This document shows positions 10,955 through 19,249 of a stretch of DNA of 42,513 bases, one piece after another; the stretch's first letter is position 1; each line of letters starts with the position of its first letter. The position numbers were made by a program, and so were the translations under genes. This stretch comes from Pirellulales bacterium (lineage in GTDB: Bacteria; Planctomycetota; Planctomycetia; Pirellulales; Thermoguttaceae), in the NCBI GenBank assembly GCA_016935315.1, contig JAFGRD010000040.1, positions 1 through 42,513 of the forward strand. The letters run 5' to 3'. Below the pieces are notes generated by a model. The model was not told the origin of the DNA. It saw nothing but the letters and a program-made list of their open reading frames with translations, and did no database searches.

Positions 10955-11893
10955 CTATTTCGCTGCCCTCAAATCGATCGTCATCTCGGCCAGCAGCCCC
11001 GGGCCCAACAGCCAGTCACCGGACGCCGTGCGCCGATTCTCGACTTCGGCCCAGACCTGGTACTCGCCCTCCCCCTGCACCATTGGGTTGGCGAAGACGA
11101 TCGAGCCGGTGAATTTCTCTTCGCGGCCGCGCTCCAACTGGACGGTCACCGTCACCGGCCGGCCCTTGAGTTCGCCGCGGGCCACCTGGCGCATGTTGAC
11201 GAAGCCCTCGACGCGCAGGCGGTCGAGCCGAACAATGTGCATCACGGGATCACCCGGCTGCACCCATTCGCCCTTGTGGCGATACAGCTCGACGACCACG
11301 CCGTTGATAGGCGTCTTGATCTTGCGCCGCTGGAGGCCCTCGTCGGCCGCCTTCACCTCCGCGACACTGACCTCGGCTTCAAAGCCGGCGATCTCTTTGT
11401 CCATCTTGGCCTGCTTGATTTCAAACTGCGTTTTGTGATACGTCAACAGCAGGCGCCGCATCTCGGCCGGCGTCACCGTTCCCAGGTGACGCTCGTTGGC
11501 ATCCTCACCCTGCCTGTATTCGGCCGCCGCCACCAGGGAAGCGGCCTCCGAGTACTCGATGTTCGTGGTGTTGTTGGCCTTGGCGACCGCCACTTTCTGC
11601 TTGGCCACGGCCACTTCCTGCTGCCGCAGGGCCCGCGTATCGTCGATCTGGGCCAACAACGTCGCCTCCTTCTGCTGGGTGCTGTCCTCGGCGAACACCT
11701 GATCGCCCTCTCTGACGTAGATGTCGCGCAGCACACCGGCCTCCTCCGCCGGCATCTGCACCTCTTCAATCAACGAGACCAGACAGCTTTCGACCGACAC
11801 CGTCCCGGCCGGCGAGGTCGAGTTCTGCGCGCCCACCACCAGCGGGATGCCCGCCGCCAGAAGGACTCCAAACACAATCATCGGCACTTTCAT
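10955..11893 (-). CDS. HlyD-family periplasmic adaptor (membrane fusion protein)
   Basis: 312 residues. ATG 11893 (MKVPMIVFGVLLAAG) is chosen over longer in-frame starts because it begins a signal peptide or anchor of about 22 residues and is preceded by GAGGAAG. After it comes a half lipoyl motif (GVLRDIYVREGDQVFAED), a long alpha-helical hairpin (about residues 75-175, rich in Ala, Lys, Glu and Gln), the second lipoyl half (IKTPINGVVVELYRHKGEWVQPGD) and a beta barrel. This is the standard domain order of a membrane fusion protein that links inner-membrane machinery to an outer-membrane channel. Neighbours are GAF-HlyD upstream (83-base gap) and M50-HlyD downstream. No ABC or RND transporter accompanies it. 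Confidence 0.87.
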   Translation of the reverse strand: MKVPMIVFGVLLAAGIPLVVGAQNSTSPAGTVSVESCLVSLIEEVQMPAEEAGVLRDIYVREGDQVFAEDSTQQKEATLLAQIDDTRALRQQEVAVAKQKVAVAKANNTTNIEYSEAASLVAAAEYRQGEDANERHLGTVTPAEMRRLLLTYHKTQFEIKQAKMDKEIAGFEAEVSVAEVKAADEGLQRRKIKTPINGVVVELYRHKGEWVQPGDPVMHIVRLDRLRVEGFVNMRQVARGELKGRPVTVTVQLERGREEKFTGSIVFANPMVQGEGEYQVWAEVENRRTASGDWLLGPGLLAEMTIDLRAAK

Positions 11894-11976
11894 GAGCGAC
11901 TTCCTCGCATCGCGTAAGAGGTTGGCTGGTGTGTATCCATCGCCCCCCGGATCGTGTGATCCGTACACCCAAAGGC

Positions 11977-14718
11977 TTAGAAGTATCGGAAGAGAATCCG
12001 CGACTGGACAAACGCGATCAGATCGTGGAACCAGACGTAGCCGATGGGCCGGCGGCCGCAGTAGACGTTGGCGGTGACCGTGGCCCCGGGGCGAAGGTCG
12101 GGCAACTGCTCCTTGTCGATGGCCACCTTGATCAAAACGGTGTTGCCTTCGTCGCCCCGGACCTCGGCGTTGAGGTGAATCTCCTCGACCTTGCCCGGCA
12201 GTTTGTTGCTCGGGTCGATCGCCAGGATGTACGTCACCGGCAGCCGGTCGTCCAGGCCGTCGTCCAACGCATCGCGCAGGCCTTGGCGAAGCTCCCCGTC
12301 GGGCAAGCCCACCATCAGCCGTTGCACCCGCGCCCGGGCCTGTTCGTACGAGCACGAGCCGGCGTCGATCGCGTCGACGACGCCCTGCAACGTGAAACGC
12401 AACTCGGCGGTCAGCAGGCTCTTTCCCGAGGTTTCCACCGCCGACTCTTGCGGCGGCGGGTCGACTGTTTCTTCCGGCGATGCGGTTGTCGTTTCTGCCG
12501 TCCCTTCCGCCGCGGGCGTCTCATCCACCGCCGGCAAGGCCGGCTGGTCACGTTCGAGGATCTCGCCGATCGCATTGCGCAAGTCGGGCAGCAGCTCGTC
12601 GGCCAACAGCTCGCGTAGCTTCGGCACCAGTTGGCGGTCCGTCACCTTCTCGACCGCGGCCTCCACGTCCAGCTCCGGTTCGTCCGCCTGCCTCTTGCGG
12701 GTCACCTCGCGGAGCTTGTCGCGCAACTGGTCGTACATTGCCTGCTGGGCCATGCGGATGTGTCCCATGCGGTCATCGGCCATCTGGAGTTCCACCCGCC
12801 AGGGGCCGGAAGGATCGGCTACCCGCAACAGCACTTGGCCACGCTGCACGGGACGACGATTCAGTCGGTCGTAGAGGTCCCACGTAACCACTTGGCCGTT
12901 GATCGGGCTTGTGACCTTGAGGTCCTCCAACTGACGGTCGTACAGTTCAAGCTGCTCCTCATAGTTTGCGAGCTCCACCCTGAGCTTTGCAATGTCTCCG
13001 GAGACCTCAGCCCTCTTGTCTCGCGTCAACGTTCCTCCAGAGCCCAACAATTGCAGGTCTTTGTTGATCTCCTTAGTGGTCGCATCGCGCCGGCCCTCAA
13101 GGTCTTCGATCGCTACCTTCAATTCGGTGGTGGGGCGAAGCTGGACCAGCAGGACGTTCATGTTCTGCCGCACGCTCTCGATCAACTCTCCGGCCGAAAC
13201 GTCGCGCCCGCCGTGCCGGATGCGTATGGCCTCGACGGTTTTCCTCGCAGTCTGCGCGTCGATGCCCGCGGCGAGCATCGTCTGTCGGATCACGTGGAGC
13301 ACGTCGGCGTCGACCAAGACGGCCGGCGAGGTAACGAACTGCTTGCGGAGCACGCCCTCGACCTGGTCCGCCACGTCGGTCGTGTAGACCACGTCGCCGT
13401 GTTCGACGCGTACGTCTTCGACTACGCCTTCGATTCGCGCGAAGACATCATTGCGGATCACCGGCTCCAGGGTGCCCTTGGCCTGGATCTTGAAATCGGC
13501 CGGCCAAACGGCCAAGGCCACCAGTGACGCCAGCACGAGGCCGGTGATGGTGAGCGTCTTGGGTAGGGTGCGGGCGCGCAAGACCCACTTGGCCTTGCCC
13601 AGTGTGCGCCACACGGGCATCAGGAACAGGCTCTGGTGCTCCAGCGCGTTGGCCAACGCCGTCGAGCTGTGGCGGCAGACGACTTCCACTCGCTGCACCA
13701 TGCTCTGGGGCACGCGGCTGTCTTCGATCTGCTCGACGATCAGCGCGCCGATGGGCGGCTCCGGCGAGTCTCGCTTCTTGGGATCGTCTTCCTCGCCTTG
13801 TTCCGGGCGCTTCAGCGGCAAGACGGCCACGTTCTTCGAGTGCGATTCATCGACGTATTCTTGGATAGCGTCTTCGACCTGCGGGGCCATGTCGCGGGTG
13901 TCGCCGGCGTACCAGATCGGATCGCCGGTGGCGACCACGGCCGAGGCCAGCTTGCCCAGCAGCCGGATGGTGTTGGAGCGCTTGTCGAAGAGGTCCTGTC
14001 CGCTGACCGCCTCGATCCGGCACTTGGTTCCCTTGCGAATCGCCACGCTTACGCGGTCACACTCGATCAGCCGCCGGCCTTCGTTGGCGATCGTGTAGGC
14101 CGTTTCGCGGGGATCCAGCGCGGCATGGACCACGTGAGTGAATTCCTCCAGCTGCGTCCAGAGCACCTGGCGGTCGGAGAAGTGCCGCAATTGATGGCTC
14201 TTGAGGAAGTCGGCCGCCAACTCGCACATCTGCATCATGAAGCGCAGATATCCCTTCTGCGTATTGGGACCGGCCTCGCTGCGCTGGAAGATTTCCAGGA
14301 CGCCGACCGTTTCCAAATCGGTCTTCAGCGGTCCAAGCACCAGGAGGAAATCGGTGGGATTGGCGGCCTGACTGTCGTCGCCCGAGCCCGCGTGCGGCGG
14401 TACGAGCATTCCTTCCGGCGTTTGCAGCGCGTTGTACAGCAACCGACTGTGCTGGATCTGTCCCTCTTCGTTGTCGCGAAGTTTGGTCTCTTGGATGTTG
14501 ATCTGGTACTGCAATGCCAGACGGCGGTCCTCATTGACGGTCCAGACCGCGCCGCCGACGGCCGCCAGCGCGGAGACCACGCGGGTGAGGAACTGACCGT
14601 AGAACTCCTCTGGGGTGAGGTCCTCCTTTGACAATTGGGCAATCTCGCTCACCAGTGAGCGGATCTGCTGTTTCGTCTGTTCGATCAGTTGAGGGTCGAG
14701 AGATGATTCGGTGCTCAT
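11977..14718 (-). CDS. GAF-domain / HlyD-type adaptor fusion protein
   Basis: 913 residues from ATG 14718 (MSTESSLDPQ); a TTG four codons earlier is possible but less likely. The N-terminal 360 residues are cytoplasmic and contain one or two GAF-like domains; the clearest (about 195-360) includes ALDPRETAYTIANEGRRLIE and RVSVAIRKGTKCRIEAVSG. A single membrane span lies at about 388-405. The periplasmic part starts with GTLEPVIRNDVFARIEGVVE (lipoyl-like), includes long helices and an unusually long insert rich in Pro, Glu and Thr, and ends in a beta barrel. The layout suggests a small-molecule or redox sensor tied directly to an export adaptor, an inference from domain order. It is first gene of the operon with the HlyD and M50 genes. 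Confidence 0.82.
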   Translation of the reverse strand: MSTESSLDPQLIEQTKQQIRSLVSEIAQLSKEDLTPEEFYGQFLTRVVSALAAVGGAVWTVNEDRRLALQYQINIQETKLRDNEEGQIQHSRLLYNALQTPEGMLVPPHAGSGDDSQAANPTDFLLVLGPLKTDLETVGVLEIFQRSEAGPNTQKGYLRFMMQMCELAADFLKSHQLRHFSDRQVLWTQLEEFTHVVHAALDPRETAYTIANEGRRLIECDRVSVAIRKGTKCRIEAVSGQDLFDKRSNTIRLLGKLASAVVATGDPIWYAGDTRDMAPQVEDAIQEYVDESHSKNVAVLPLKRPEQGEEDDPKKRDSPEPPIGALIVEQIEDSRVPQSMVQRVEVVCRHSSTALANALEHQSLFLMPVWRTLGKAKWVLRARTLPKTLTITGLVLASLVALAVWPADFKIQAKGTLEPVIRNDVFARIEGVVEDVRVEHGDVVYTTDVADQVEGVLRKQFVTSPAVLVDADVLHVIRQTMLAAGIDAQTARKTVEAIRIRHGGRDVSAGELIESVRQNMNVLLVQLRPTTELKVAIEDLEGRRDATTKEINKDLQLLGSGGTLTRDKRAEVSGDIAKLRVELANYEEQLELYDRQLEDLKVTSPINGQVVTWDLYDRLNRRPVQRGQVLLRVADPSGPWRVELQMADDRMGHIRMAQQAMYDQLRDKLREVTRKRQADEPELDVEAAVEKVTDRQLVPKLRELLADELLPDLRNAIGEILERDQPALPAVDETPAAEGTAETTTASPEETVDPPPQESAVETSGKSLLTAELRFTLQGVVDAIDAGSCSYEQARARVQRLMVGLPDGELRQGLRDALDDGLDDRLPVTYILAIDPSNKLPGKVEEIHLNAEVRGDEGNTVLIKVAIDKEQLPDLRPGATVTANVYCGRRPIGYVWFHDLIAFVQSRILFRYF

Positions 14719-15074
14719 ACCGTTGCTCAATTGCCAAGAGAAGCCCTGGTTACGCGCGCAACTGCCCTACCTCCTGTTTACACGCTTACCAACCTATCCT
14801 CAATGCTAGCACACGCCAAATCAGCCTGCAGAGCGCCGGAAGGCTTCCCGTACGCCGCACAATCTGAGTATTCGTCGCAAACCACGGCCGAGCATAGACA
14901 AGTTACCCTCATTATTGGAGAATTGAACGAACCCGAACATACCCTGATTGAGGGATTCACCAAACGGAGCCGTTGGCGTCGTTTCCGGTCGAGCTGACCT
15001 GGCGCTGGTGACTTCTCGAGCGAATTCGGCCCCCATGAGGCGGGGGCATCCTTTGGCGGCTCGCTGCGGTCGCG
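14719..15074. other. Intergenic region between GAF-HlyD and GlpF genes
   Basis: These 356 bases hold no supportable gene. They should contain the promoter of the three-gene GAF-HlyD operon (minus strand, reading away to the left) and the end of the glpF transcript. The only clear structure is the hairpin at 15029-15047. A moderately AT-rich patch lies near 14880-14950. Confidence 0.5.
15029..15047 (-). terminator. Possible terminator hairpin after the GlpF-like gene
   Basis: GCCCCC (15029-15034) and GGGGGC (15042-15047) form a perfect 6-bp stem with a 7-base loop, 27 bases past the glpF stop codon on the minus strand. No T-run follows, so factor-independent termination is doubtful. Confidence 0.3.
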
Positions 15075-15812
15075 CTACGGCGTGGGCAGCGGACTCAGGC
15101 CGGAGAACACCACGTTGTAGACGACCGCCCCGATCACACCACCGACGATCGGCCCGACGACGGGAATCCATGCATAGGGCCAATCGGAGCCGCCTTTGCC
15201 GGCGATCGGCAGCAAGGCATGAGCGATGCGGGGAGCCAGATCGCGGGCCGGATTGATCGCGTAGCCGGTCGGGCCACCCAGTGAGAGACCGATGCTCAGC
15301 ACGAGGATGCCCACGGCATAGGGGCCGATCCCTTCGGCCAGATGGTTGTGGTCGCTGAGGATTCCCAACACGCCGATCAACAACATGGCCGTGCCGATCA
15401 CCTCGCAAAGGAAGTTGGCGGCCGGGCGGCGGATCGCCGGCGCGGTACAGAACACGCCGAGCTTAGCGCCGGCGTCGGGCGTCTGCGACCAGTGGGGTAA
15501 ATAGGCTAGCCACACCAGCACGGCGCCCAGGAGGGCGCCCAGAAACTGGCCGGCCAAGTAGACCGGCACTTCCGCCCAAGGCACCTTCTGCAGGGTGGCC
15601 AGACCGAGGGTGACCGCCGGGTTGATGTGTCCTCCGCTGGCCCAGCCGCTCACATAAACAGCGACCGCCACCGCAAATCCCCAACCGGCTGCAACCACGA
15701 TCCAGCCCGATTCGTACCCCTTCGACTTGACCAGGCTCACGTTGGCCACCACGCCGTCGCCCAACAGGACCAGGACCATCGTGCCGATCAACTCACCGAA
15801 GAAGATGTCCAT
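15075..15812 (-). CDS. glpF: MIP-family channel, aquaglyceroporin (GlpF-like)
   Basis: 245 residues with six membrane spans. ATG 15812 (MDIFFGELIG) has AGGAAAG upstream and matches the usual family start. The two pore motifs are present: NPA at 64-66 (GHINPAVTLG) and NPA at 187-189 followed by Arg190-Asp191 (GYAINPARDLAPR). The Asp after the second NPA-Arg is the classical mark of glycerol facilitators as opposed to strict water channels. It probably lets glycerol or other small polyols cross the inner membrane. It lies 23 bases after the Gfo/Idh gene and is very likely co-transcribed with it. No glycerol kinase or glycerol-3-phosphate dehydrogenase is in the window, so the solute remains open. 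Confidence 0.9.
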   Translation of the reverse strand: MDIFFGELIGTMVLVLLGDGVVANVSLVKSKGYESGWIVVAAGWGFAVAVAVYVSGWASGGHINPAVTLGLATLQKVPWAEVPVYLAGQFLGALLGAVLVWLAYLPHWSQTPDAGAKLGVFCTAPAIRRPAANFLCEVIGTAMLLIGVLGILSDHNHLAEGIGPYAVGILVLSIGLSLGGPTGYAINPARDLAPRIAHALLPIAGKGGSDWPYAWIPVVGPIVGGVIGAVVYNVVFSGLSPLPTP

Positions 15813-15835
15813 GTTCGCTTTCCTGGAGGTTGGAG

Positions 15836-17152
15836 CTACAGCGTCCACGGTCCCCGCATCGGCCGAGATCGCAACTGGTTGGCCTCGTCGTCGTCGAACC
15901 GTTCAGCCCGGGGATCCCACTGGAGCTTCTTACCGACCATCATGGCAATGTTGCCCAAGTGCGCGATACCGGCCGCCCGGTGGCCGTTTTCCGCGGGCGA
16001 GTAACAGGGTCTGCGGGATTTCACGCAGTCGAGGAAGTTGCGGATTTCACCGCCGGGGCATGTGGACAGGTGTATCTCATTCGGCTTCATCTGCGAGTCG
16101 AGCATGGAGGCGGGCTCGCCCTCCAACCGCCCGCACCAGCCCCGGTTGCCCACCCAGCCTTCCGTTCCCTCGAACCTCAGCGACGGGCCCTTCGAGACGA
16201 CGTCCATGGTCACGCCGTTGGCGTAGCGGTATTTGCAGTGGTACTGCGTGGCCGTGTTGTAGAGGCCTTCGGTGGGGAACGTGCCCGTGCCTTCCACTTC
16301 GATCGGCATCGTATCCTCAGTGTTATTGCCCCATTGCGCGATGTCGACCAGGTGATGGGCCCAGTCGGTCAACTGCCCCCCCGAGTAGTCGAGTATCCAG
16401 CGGAAGTTCCAGTGGCACCGGGCCGGGCAGTATGGAGCATACGGCGCCTGGCCCAGCCACATGTCGTAGTCGAAACCCTTCGGCGGATCGGTGAACTCCA
16501 TGCTGGCCTGTTGCACGGAATGGCCCGCGGGCAGGCCGACCTCGATATGTTTCAACTCCCCGATCCGGCCGTTGCGCACCAACTCGCACATCCGGTGGTA
16601 GACGCCGATGGAACGGTTCTCCGAGGCCGTTTGAAACACGGGCCGGTATCTCCGCACCGTCTCGCAGAGCACGCGGCCTTCAGCCAACGTGAGCGTCAGC
16701 GGCTTCTCGCAGAGGACATCCTTGCCGGCCTTGATCGCCATCACCGACGGGATCACGTGCCAATGGTCGGGCGTGGCGTTGCAGACGGCGTCAATATCAT
16801 CGCGGTCGATCACATCGCGAAAGTCGTGGTACGCACGACAACCCTTGTAGGTGCCCTGCTTCATTGCCTCGGCATAGTGCTGCTCCGCGAGGCGCCTGGC
16901 CGCCTCGCGATGCCGGGAATCGACGTCGCAGACGGCCACCGCCTGGGCGTCGGCCTGGGCCAGGAAACCACTCAGGTCACGGCCGATGCCATGGCTGCCG
17001 GTGCCGATGAACCCAACCGTGATCCGGCTGCCGGGCGAGACGGCGGCGTCTTTGCCCAGGGCCGAAGCGGGAATCCACTGCGGTGCCCCCACGGCGGCGG
17101 CCGCGGCGCCCCCGAGAAACCTGCGCCGCGAGACGATCGTCTTTTGCGACAT
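15836..17152 (-). CDS. Gfo/Idh/MocA-family oxidoreductase with Tat signal
   Basis: 438 residues from ATG 17152, preceded by AGGAGTG. The N-terminus has a twin-arginine signal (SRRRFLGGAAAAA, residues 8-20), so the folded protein is probably exported with its cofactor. A Rossmann motif follows (VGFIGTGSHGIG, 46-57), then NATPDHWH (125-132) and the family signature CEKP (148-151), whose Lys is catalytic in characterised members. The C-terminal domain includes DYSGGQLTDWAHHLVDIAQW, a signature of planctomycete secreted members. Family enzymes oxidise or reduce sugars, inositols and related alcohols with NAD(P); the substrate here is unknown. The GlpF-like channel follows 23 bases later, suggesting polyol or sugar metabolism. 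Confidence 0.9.
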   Translation of the reverse strand: MSQKTIVSRRRFLGGAAAAAVGAPQWIPASALGKDAAVSPGSRITVGFIGTGSHGIGRDLSGFLAQADAQAVAVCDVDSRHREAARRLAEQHYAEAMKQGTYKGCRAYHDFRDVIDRDDIDAVCNATPDHWHVIPSVMAIKAGKDVLCEKPLTLTLAEGRVLCETVRRYRPVFQTASENRSIGVYHRMCELVRNGRIGELKHIEVGLPAGHSVQQASMEFTDPPKGFDYDMWLGQAPYAPYCPARCHWNFRWILDYSGGQLTDWAHHLVDIAQWGNNTEDTMPIEVEGTGTFPTEGLYNTATQYHCKYRYANGVTMDVVSKGPSLRFEGTEGWVGNRGWCGRLEGEPASMLDSQMKPNEIHLSTCPGGEIRNFLDCVKSRRPCYSPAENGHRAAGIAHLGNIAMMVGKKLQWDPRAERFDDDEANQLRSRPMRGPWTL

Positions 17153-17505
17153 GGCGTTCACTCCTGCTACGGTTTTCGCAACGGCAACAACGCTCGTACT
17201 CCGGGGAAGCCGACGGCACACTCGGTCGAACGAGGGGCTCCGCGCAAGACCGCTTCCCGACGACCTCAGGCATGAGTTTAGAGGCGGCCGCCGGGCAAGT
17301 CAAGCACCGCGCCGGTCACCGGCCATCACCTCCACCAGACTCAAGGCAGACTCCCGGCGCACCCCGGTAACACGGTCGCGGGGCCGATCGCTTCTCGATA
17401 GGCGACGGGAGAAAAGAGCAGAGATGAGCGCGTGGGAGGAGGCGGAACGATCTGCTCGGGGTAACGAATCGGTCCGACTCTCGCTCCTTGGCAACGCTCT
17501 TCGGC
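17153..17505. other. Intergenic region
   Basis: No supportable gene in 353 bases between the Gfo/Idh start and the SpoIIAA-like stop, both on the minus strand. It should contain the Gfo/Idh promoter. A frame covering 17300-17863 runs across it but has no recognisable features and overlaps the SpoIIAA-like gene. I see no repeat or strong hairpin. Confidence 0.45.
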
Positions 17506-17913
17506 TTACACGTGCACGGGCGTGCCGGGCTCGAATACGCCGTCGGCGACCCAGCAGACGGCGACGTCTTCCCAGTCGCGCTCGGCCGAAGCGTCGATAT
17601 GCCGTGTCCAAGCATCCGTGCTCGTGTCTTTGGCGATCTGCCCAAGTTGCATGGTCATCGCGGCGTCGTTGAGCACCACGGCCGACCGCTGCATCCCTTT
17701 CTGCCTGTAGAGCCGTTGACCCTCGTGCAACAGCGGCAGGACTTCGGGCGGCAGCGACTCCAAGTCGCGCATATCCACGACCAACCCGAACTCCGGAGGA
17801 GCCGAGGCCAGGATTCTCTCCGATCCATCGAGCCACTGCTTCATCTCGCCGACGCCGATGCAACCCGAGAAAGTCAATTTGAATCCGTAGATCGCCGATT
17901 CAATCTTGTACAT
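17506..17913 (-). CDS. SpoIIAA/STAS-like small protein
   Basis: 135 residues. ATG 17913 (MYKIESAIYGFKLTFSG) is chosen because GGGAGAG lies about seven bases upstream and the longer frame lacks features. The pattern, an alternating beta strand and helix with EFGLVVDMRDLESLP and EGQRLYRQKGMQRSAVVLND, resembles the SpoIIAA-like/STAS fold that binds partners in signalling or, in some members, small lipids. It has no signal peptide or membrane span, so it should be cytoplasmic. It follows the two ATP-grasp genes on the same strand after 184 bases, so it may belong to their transcript, but the gap is long enough for its own promoter. Family placement is by general pattern only. Confidence 0.6.
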   Translation of the reverse strand: MYKIESAIYGFKLTFSGCIGVGEMKQWLDGSERILASAPPEFGLVVDMRDLESLPPEVLPLLHEGQRLYRQKGMQRSAVVLNDAAMTMQLGQIAKDTSTDAWTRHIDASAERDWEDVAVCWVADGVFEPGTPVHV

Positions 17914-18097
17914 AAGTTCTCTCCCAAGAGCCCTGCTGGTCGGCAGCCGGAGCACGAGAACCATCGTGCATCGCCTGCCGCCGTCGTTGCGCATCTCCTC
18001 GGGGGCCAATCGCTTTCGCCGCCGGGCAGACCGTCCCACGCGCTCAGTTTAATCATAGCTCACGACTCGGAGCGCGCCGGCCACGACTCGGCGGTGG

Positions 18098-19141
18098 CTA
18101 GAGAGTACACATGTCGACATTGTCGAAATTTCGGCCGTAGGCTTTCATGTAGTGCGACTTTCGTTCGAGTGCTTCAATTACGTACTTGGTGAAGTTGACC
18201 TTGGTGAACTTCTGGGCGCTGCCGAGGCCGCCGGGGCTGAAAACGTTGATCTCCATCAGTCGGTCGCCCACGATGTCGAGACCGACCAGAAACATCCCGT
18301 CCTGAACGAGCTTCGGACGCACCGTCTCGGCGATGGCCAGTGCATGGTGGTCGATTTCAGCGGGGGCGAGCTTTCCGCCGGCGTGAATGTTGCTGCGCAT
18401 GTCGCCGCCGCTGCGAACGCGGCCAAAGGCGGCGTACTTGCCTTTCACGCGCAAGGGCCGTCCGTTCATCAGAAACAAGCGAGTGTCGCCCTCTTGGGCC
18501 GCGGGAAGGTACTGCTGCGCTATCACGAAGCCGTCGCGGCTGACCGCGTCGATCATTTGGTTGATGTTCGGCACGTCTTCCGGACGGACCAGAAACACTC
18601 CCGCTCCGCCGGACCCCTGCAACGGCTTCAGCACGATGGTGCCCTCGCTCTGCGCGAACGCCTTGATCTCCTCCCGGTCGCGGGTGATCACAGTTCGCGG
18701 TCGCACCTCCTCGGGGAATAGCTGGAAGTACATCTTGCTGGACGCCTTGGCCAGCCCGTTTGGATCGTTCACTACGATGACGCCGTGCCGCATGGCAACG
18801 CGTCCGAACTCGGCGGCCGCGTTCGTGGCCCAGGGCCGCTTGATATAGTCGTCGGACGGAACGTTGCGGAGCATCAAGACGTCCAACTCGTCGACGGTGA
18901 TGCGCTGCCTGTCGGCTTTGGGGCCCTGCAAGTCTCGCAAGAACGTCACATGGGACTTGTACGACTTCTTGGAGACGGTGCGGGCACGAGCCCGGATGAA
19001 CTCGTCCGGGTCGTAGGCGACGTCTCCCACACCAAAGACGAACGCCTCGTGTCCGTGGTTGATCGCTTCACAGGCGAGGCGGACCGTCGTGAAGCTCGCC
19101 TCTTCCGTCATCACGTCGTTGACGATAAAACCGATTCTCAT
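18098..19141 (-). CDS. GshB-like ATP-grasp ligase (copy 1)
   Basis: 347 residues from ATG 19141, with AGGAGGAGACC immediately upstream. Residues 1-120 form the N-terminal pre-ATP-grasp domain (MRIGFIVND). ATP-grasp features follow: Lys172 before the glycine-rich loop PLQGSGGAGV, the RSNIHAGG motif (249-256) and the metal ligands Glu297 and Asn299 in GLDIVGDRLMEINVFSPGG. The last motif closely matches glutathione synthetase GshB, a peptide-bond-forming ligase that uses acyl phosphate intermediates. The longer conserved tail (YMKAYGRNFDNV) is shared with copy 2 and is not a GshB feature I recognise. No gshA is present, so glutathione itself is an uncertain product. It is third in the operon after DUF1704 and copy 2. 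Confidence 0.85.
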   Translation of the reverse strand: MRIGFIVNDVMTEEASFTTVRLACEAINHGHEAFVFGVGDVAYDPDEFIRARARTVSKKSYKSHVTFLRDLQGPKADRQRITVDELDVLMLRNVPSDDYIKRPWATNAAAEFGRVAMRHGVIVVNDPNGLAKASSKMYFQLFPEEVRPRTVITRDREEIKAFAQSEGTIVLKPLQGSGGAGVFLVRPEDVPNINQMIDAVSRDGFVIAQQYLPAAQEGDTRLFLMNGRPLRVKGKYAAFGRVRSGGDMRSNIHAGGKLAPAEIDHHALAIAETVRPKLVQDGMFLVGLDIVGDRLMEINVFSPGGLGSAQKFTKVNFTKYVIEALERKSHYMKAYGRNFDNVDMCTL

Positions 19142-19249
19142 GGTCTCCTCCTGAATCTGAGATTGTCCGTTCTGGTTGCCGCCGAGATTCGGGGAGATCG
19201 GACGTCCGGTCGGCGACGGTCTCCAGACTCGACTGCGCGGCGCGCGGAG

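Noticed and set aside
9329-11917. Plus-strand 862-residue frame opposite the M50 and HlyD genes
   Set aside because: Antisense to two well-supported genes; His/Gln/Asp-rich composition is that of a reversed high-GC gene.
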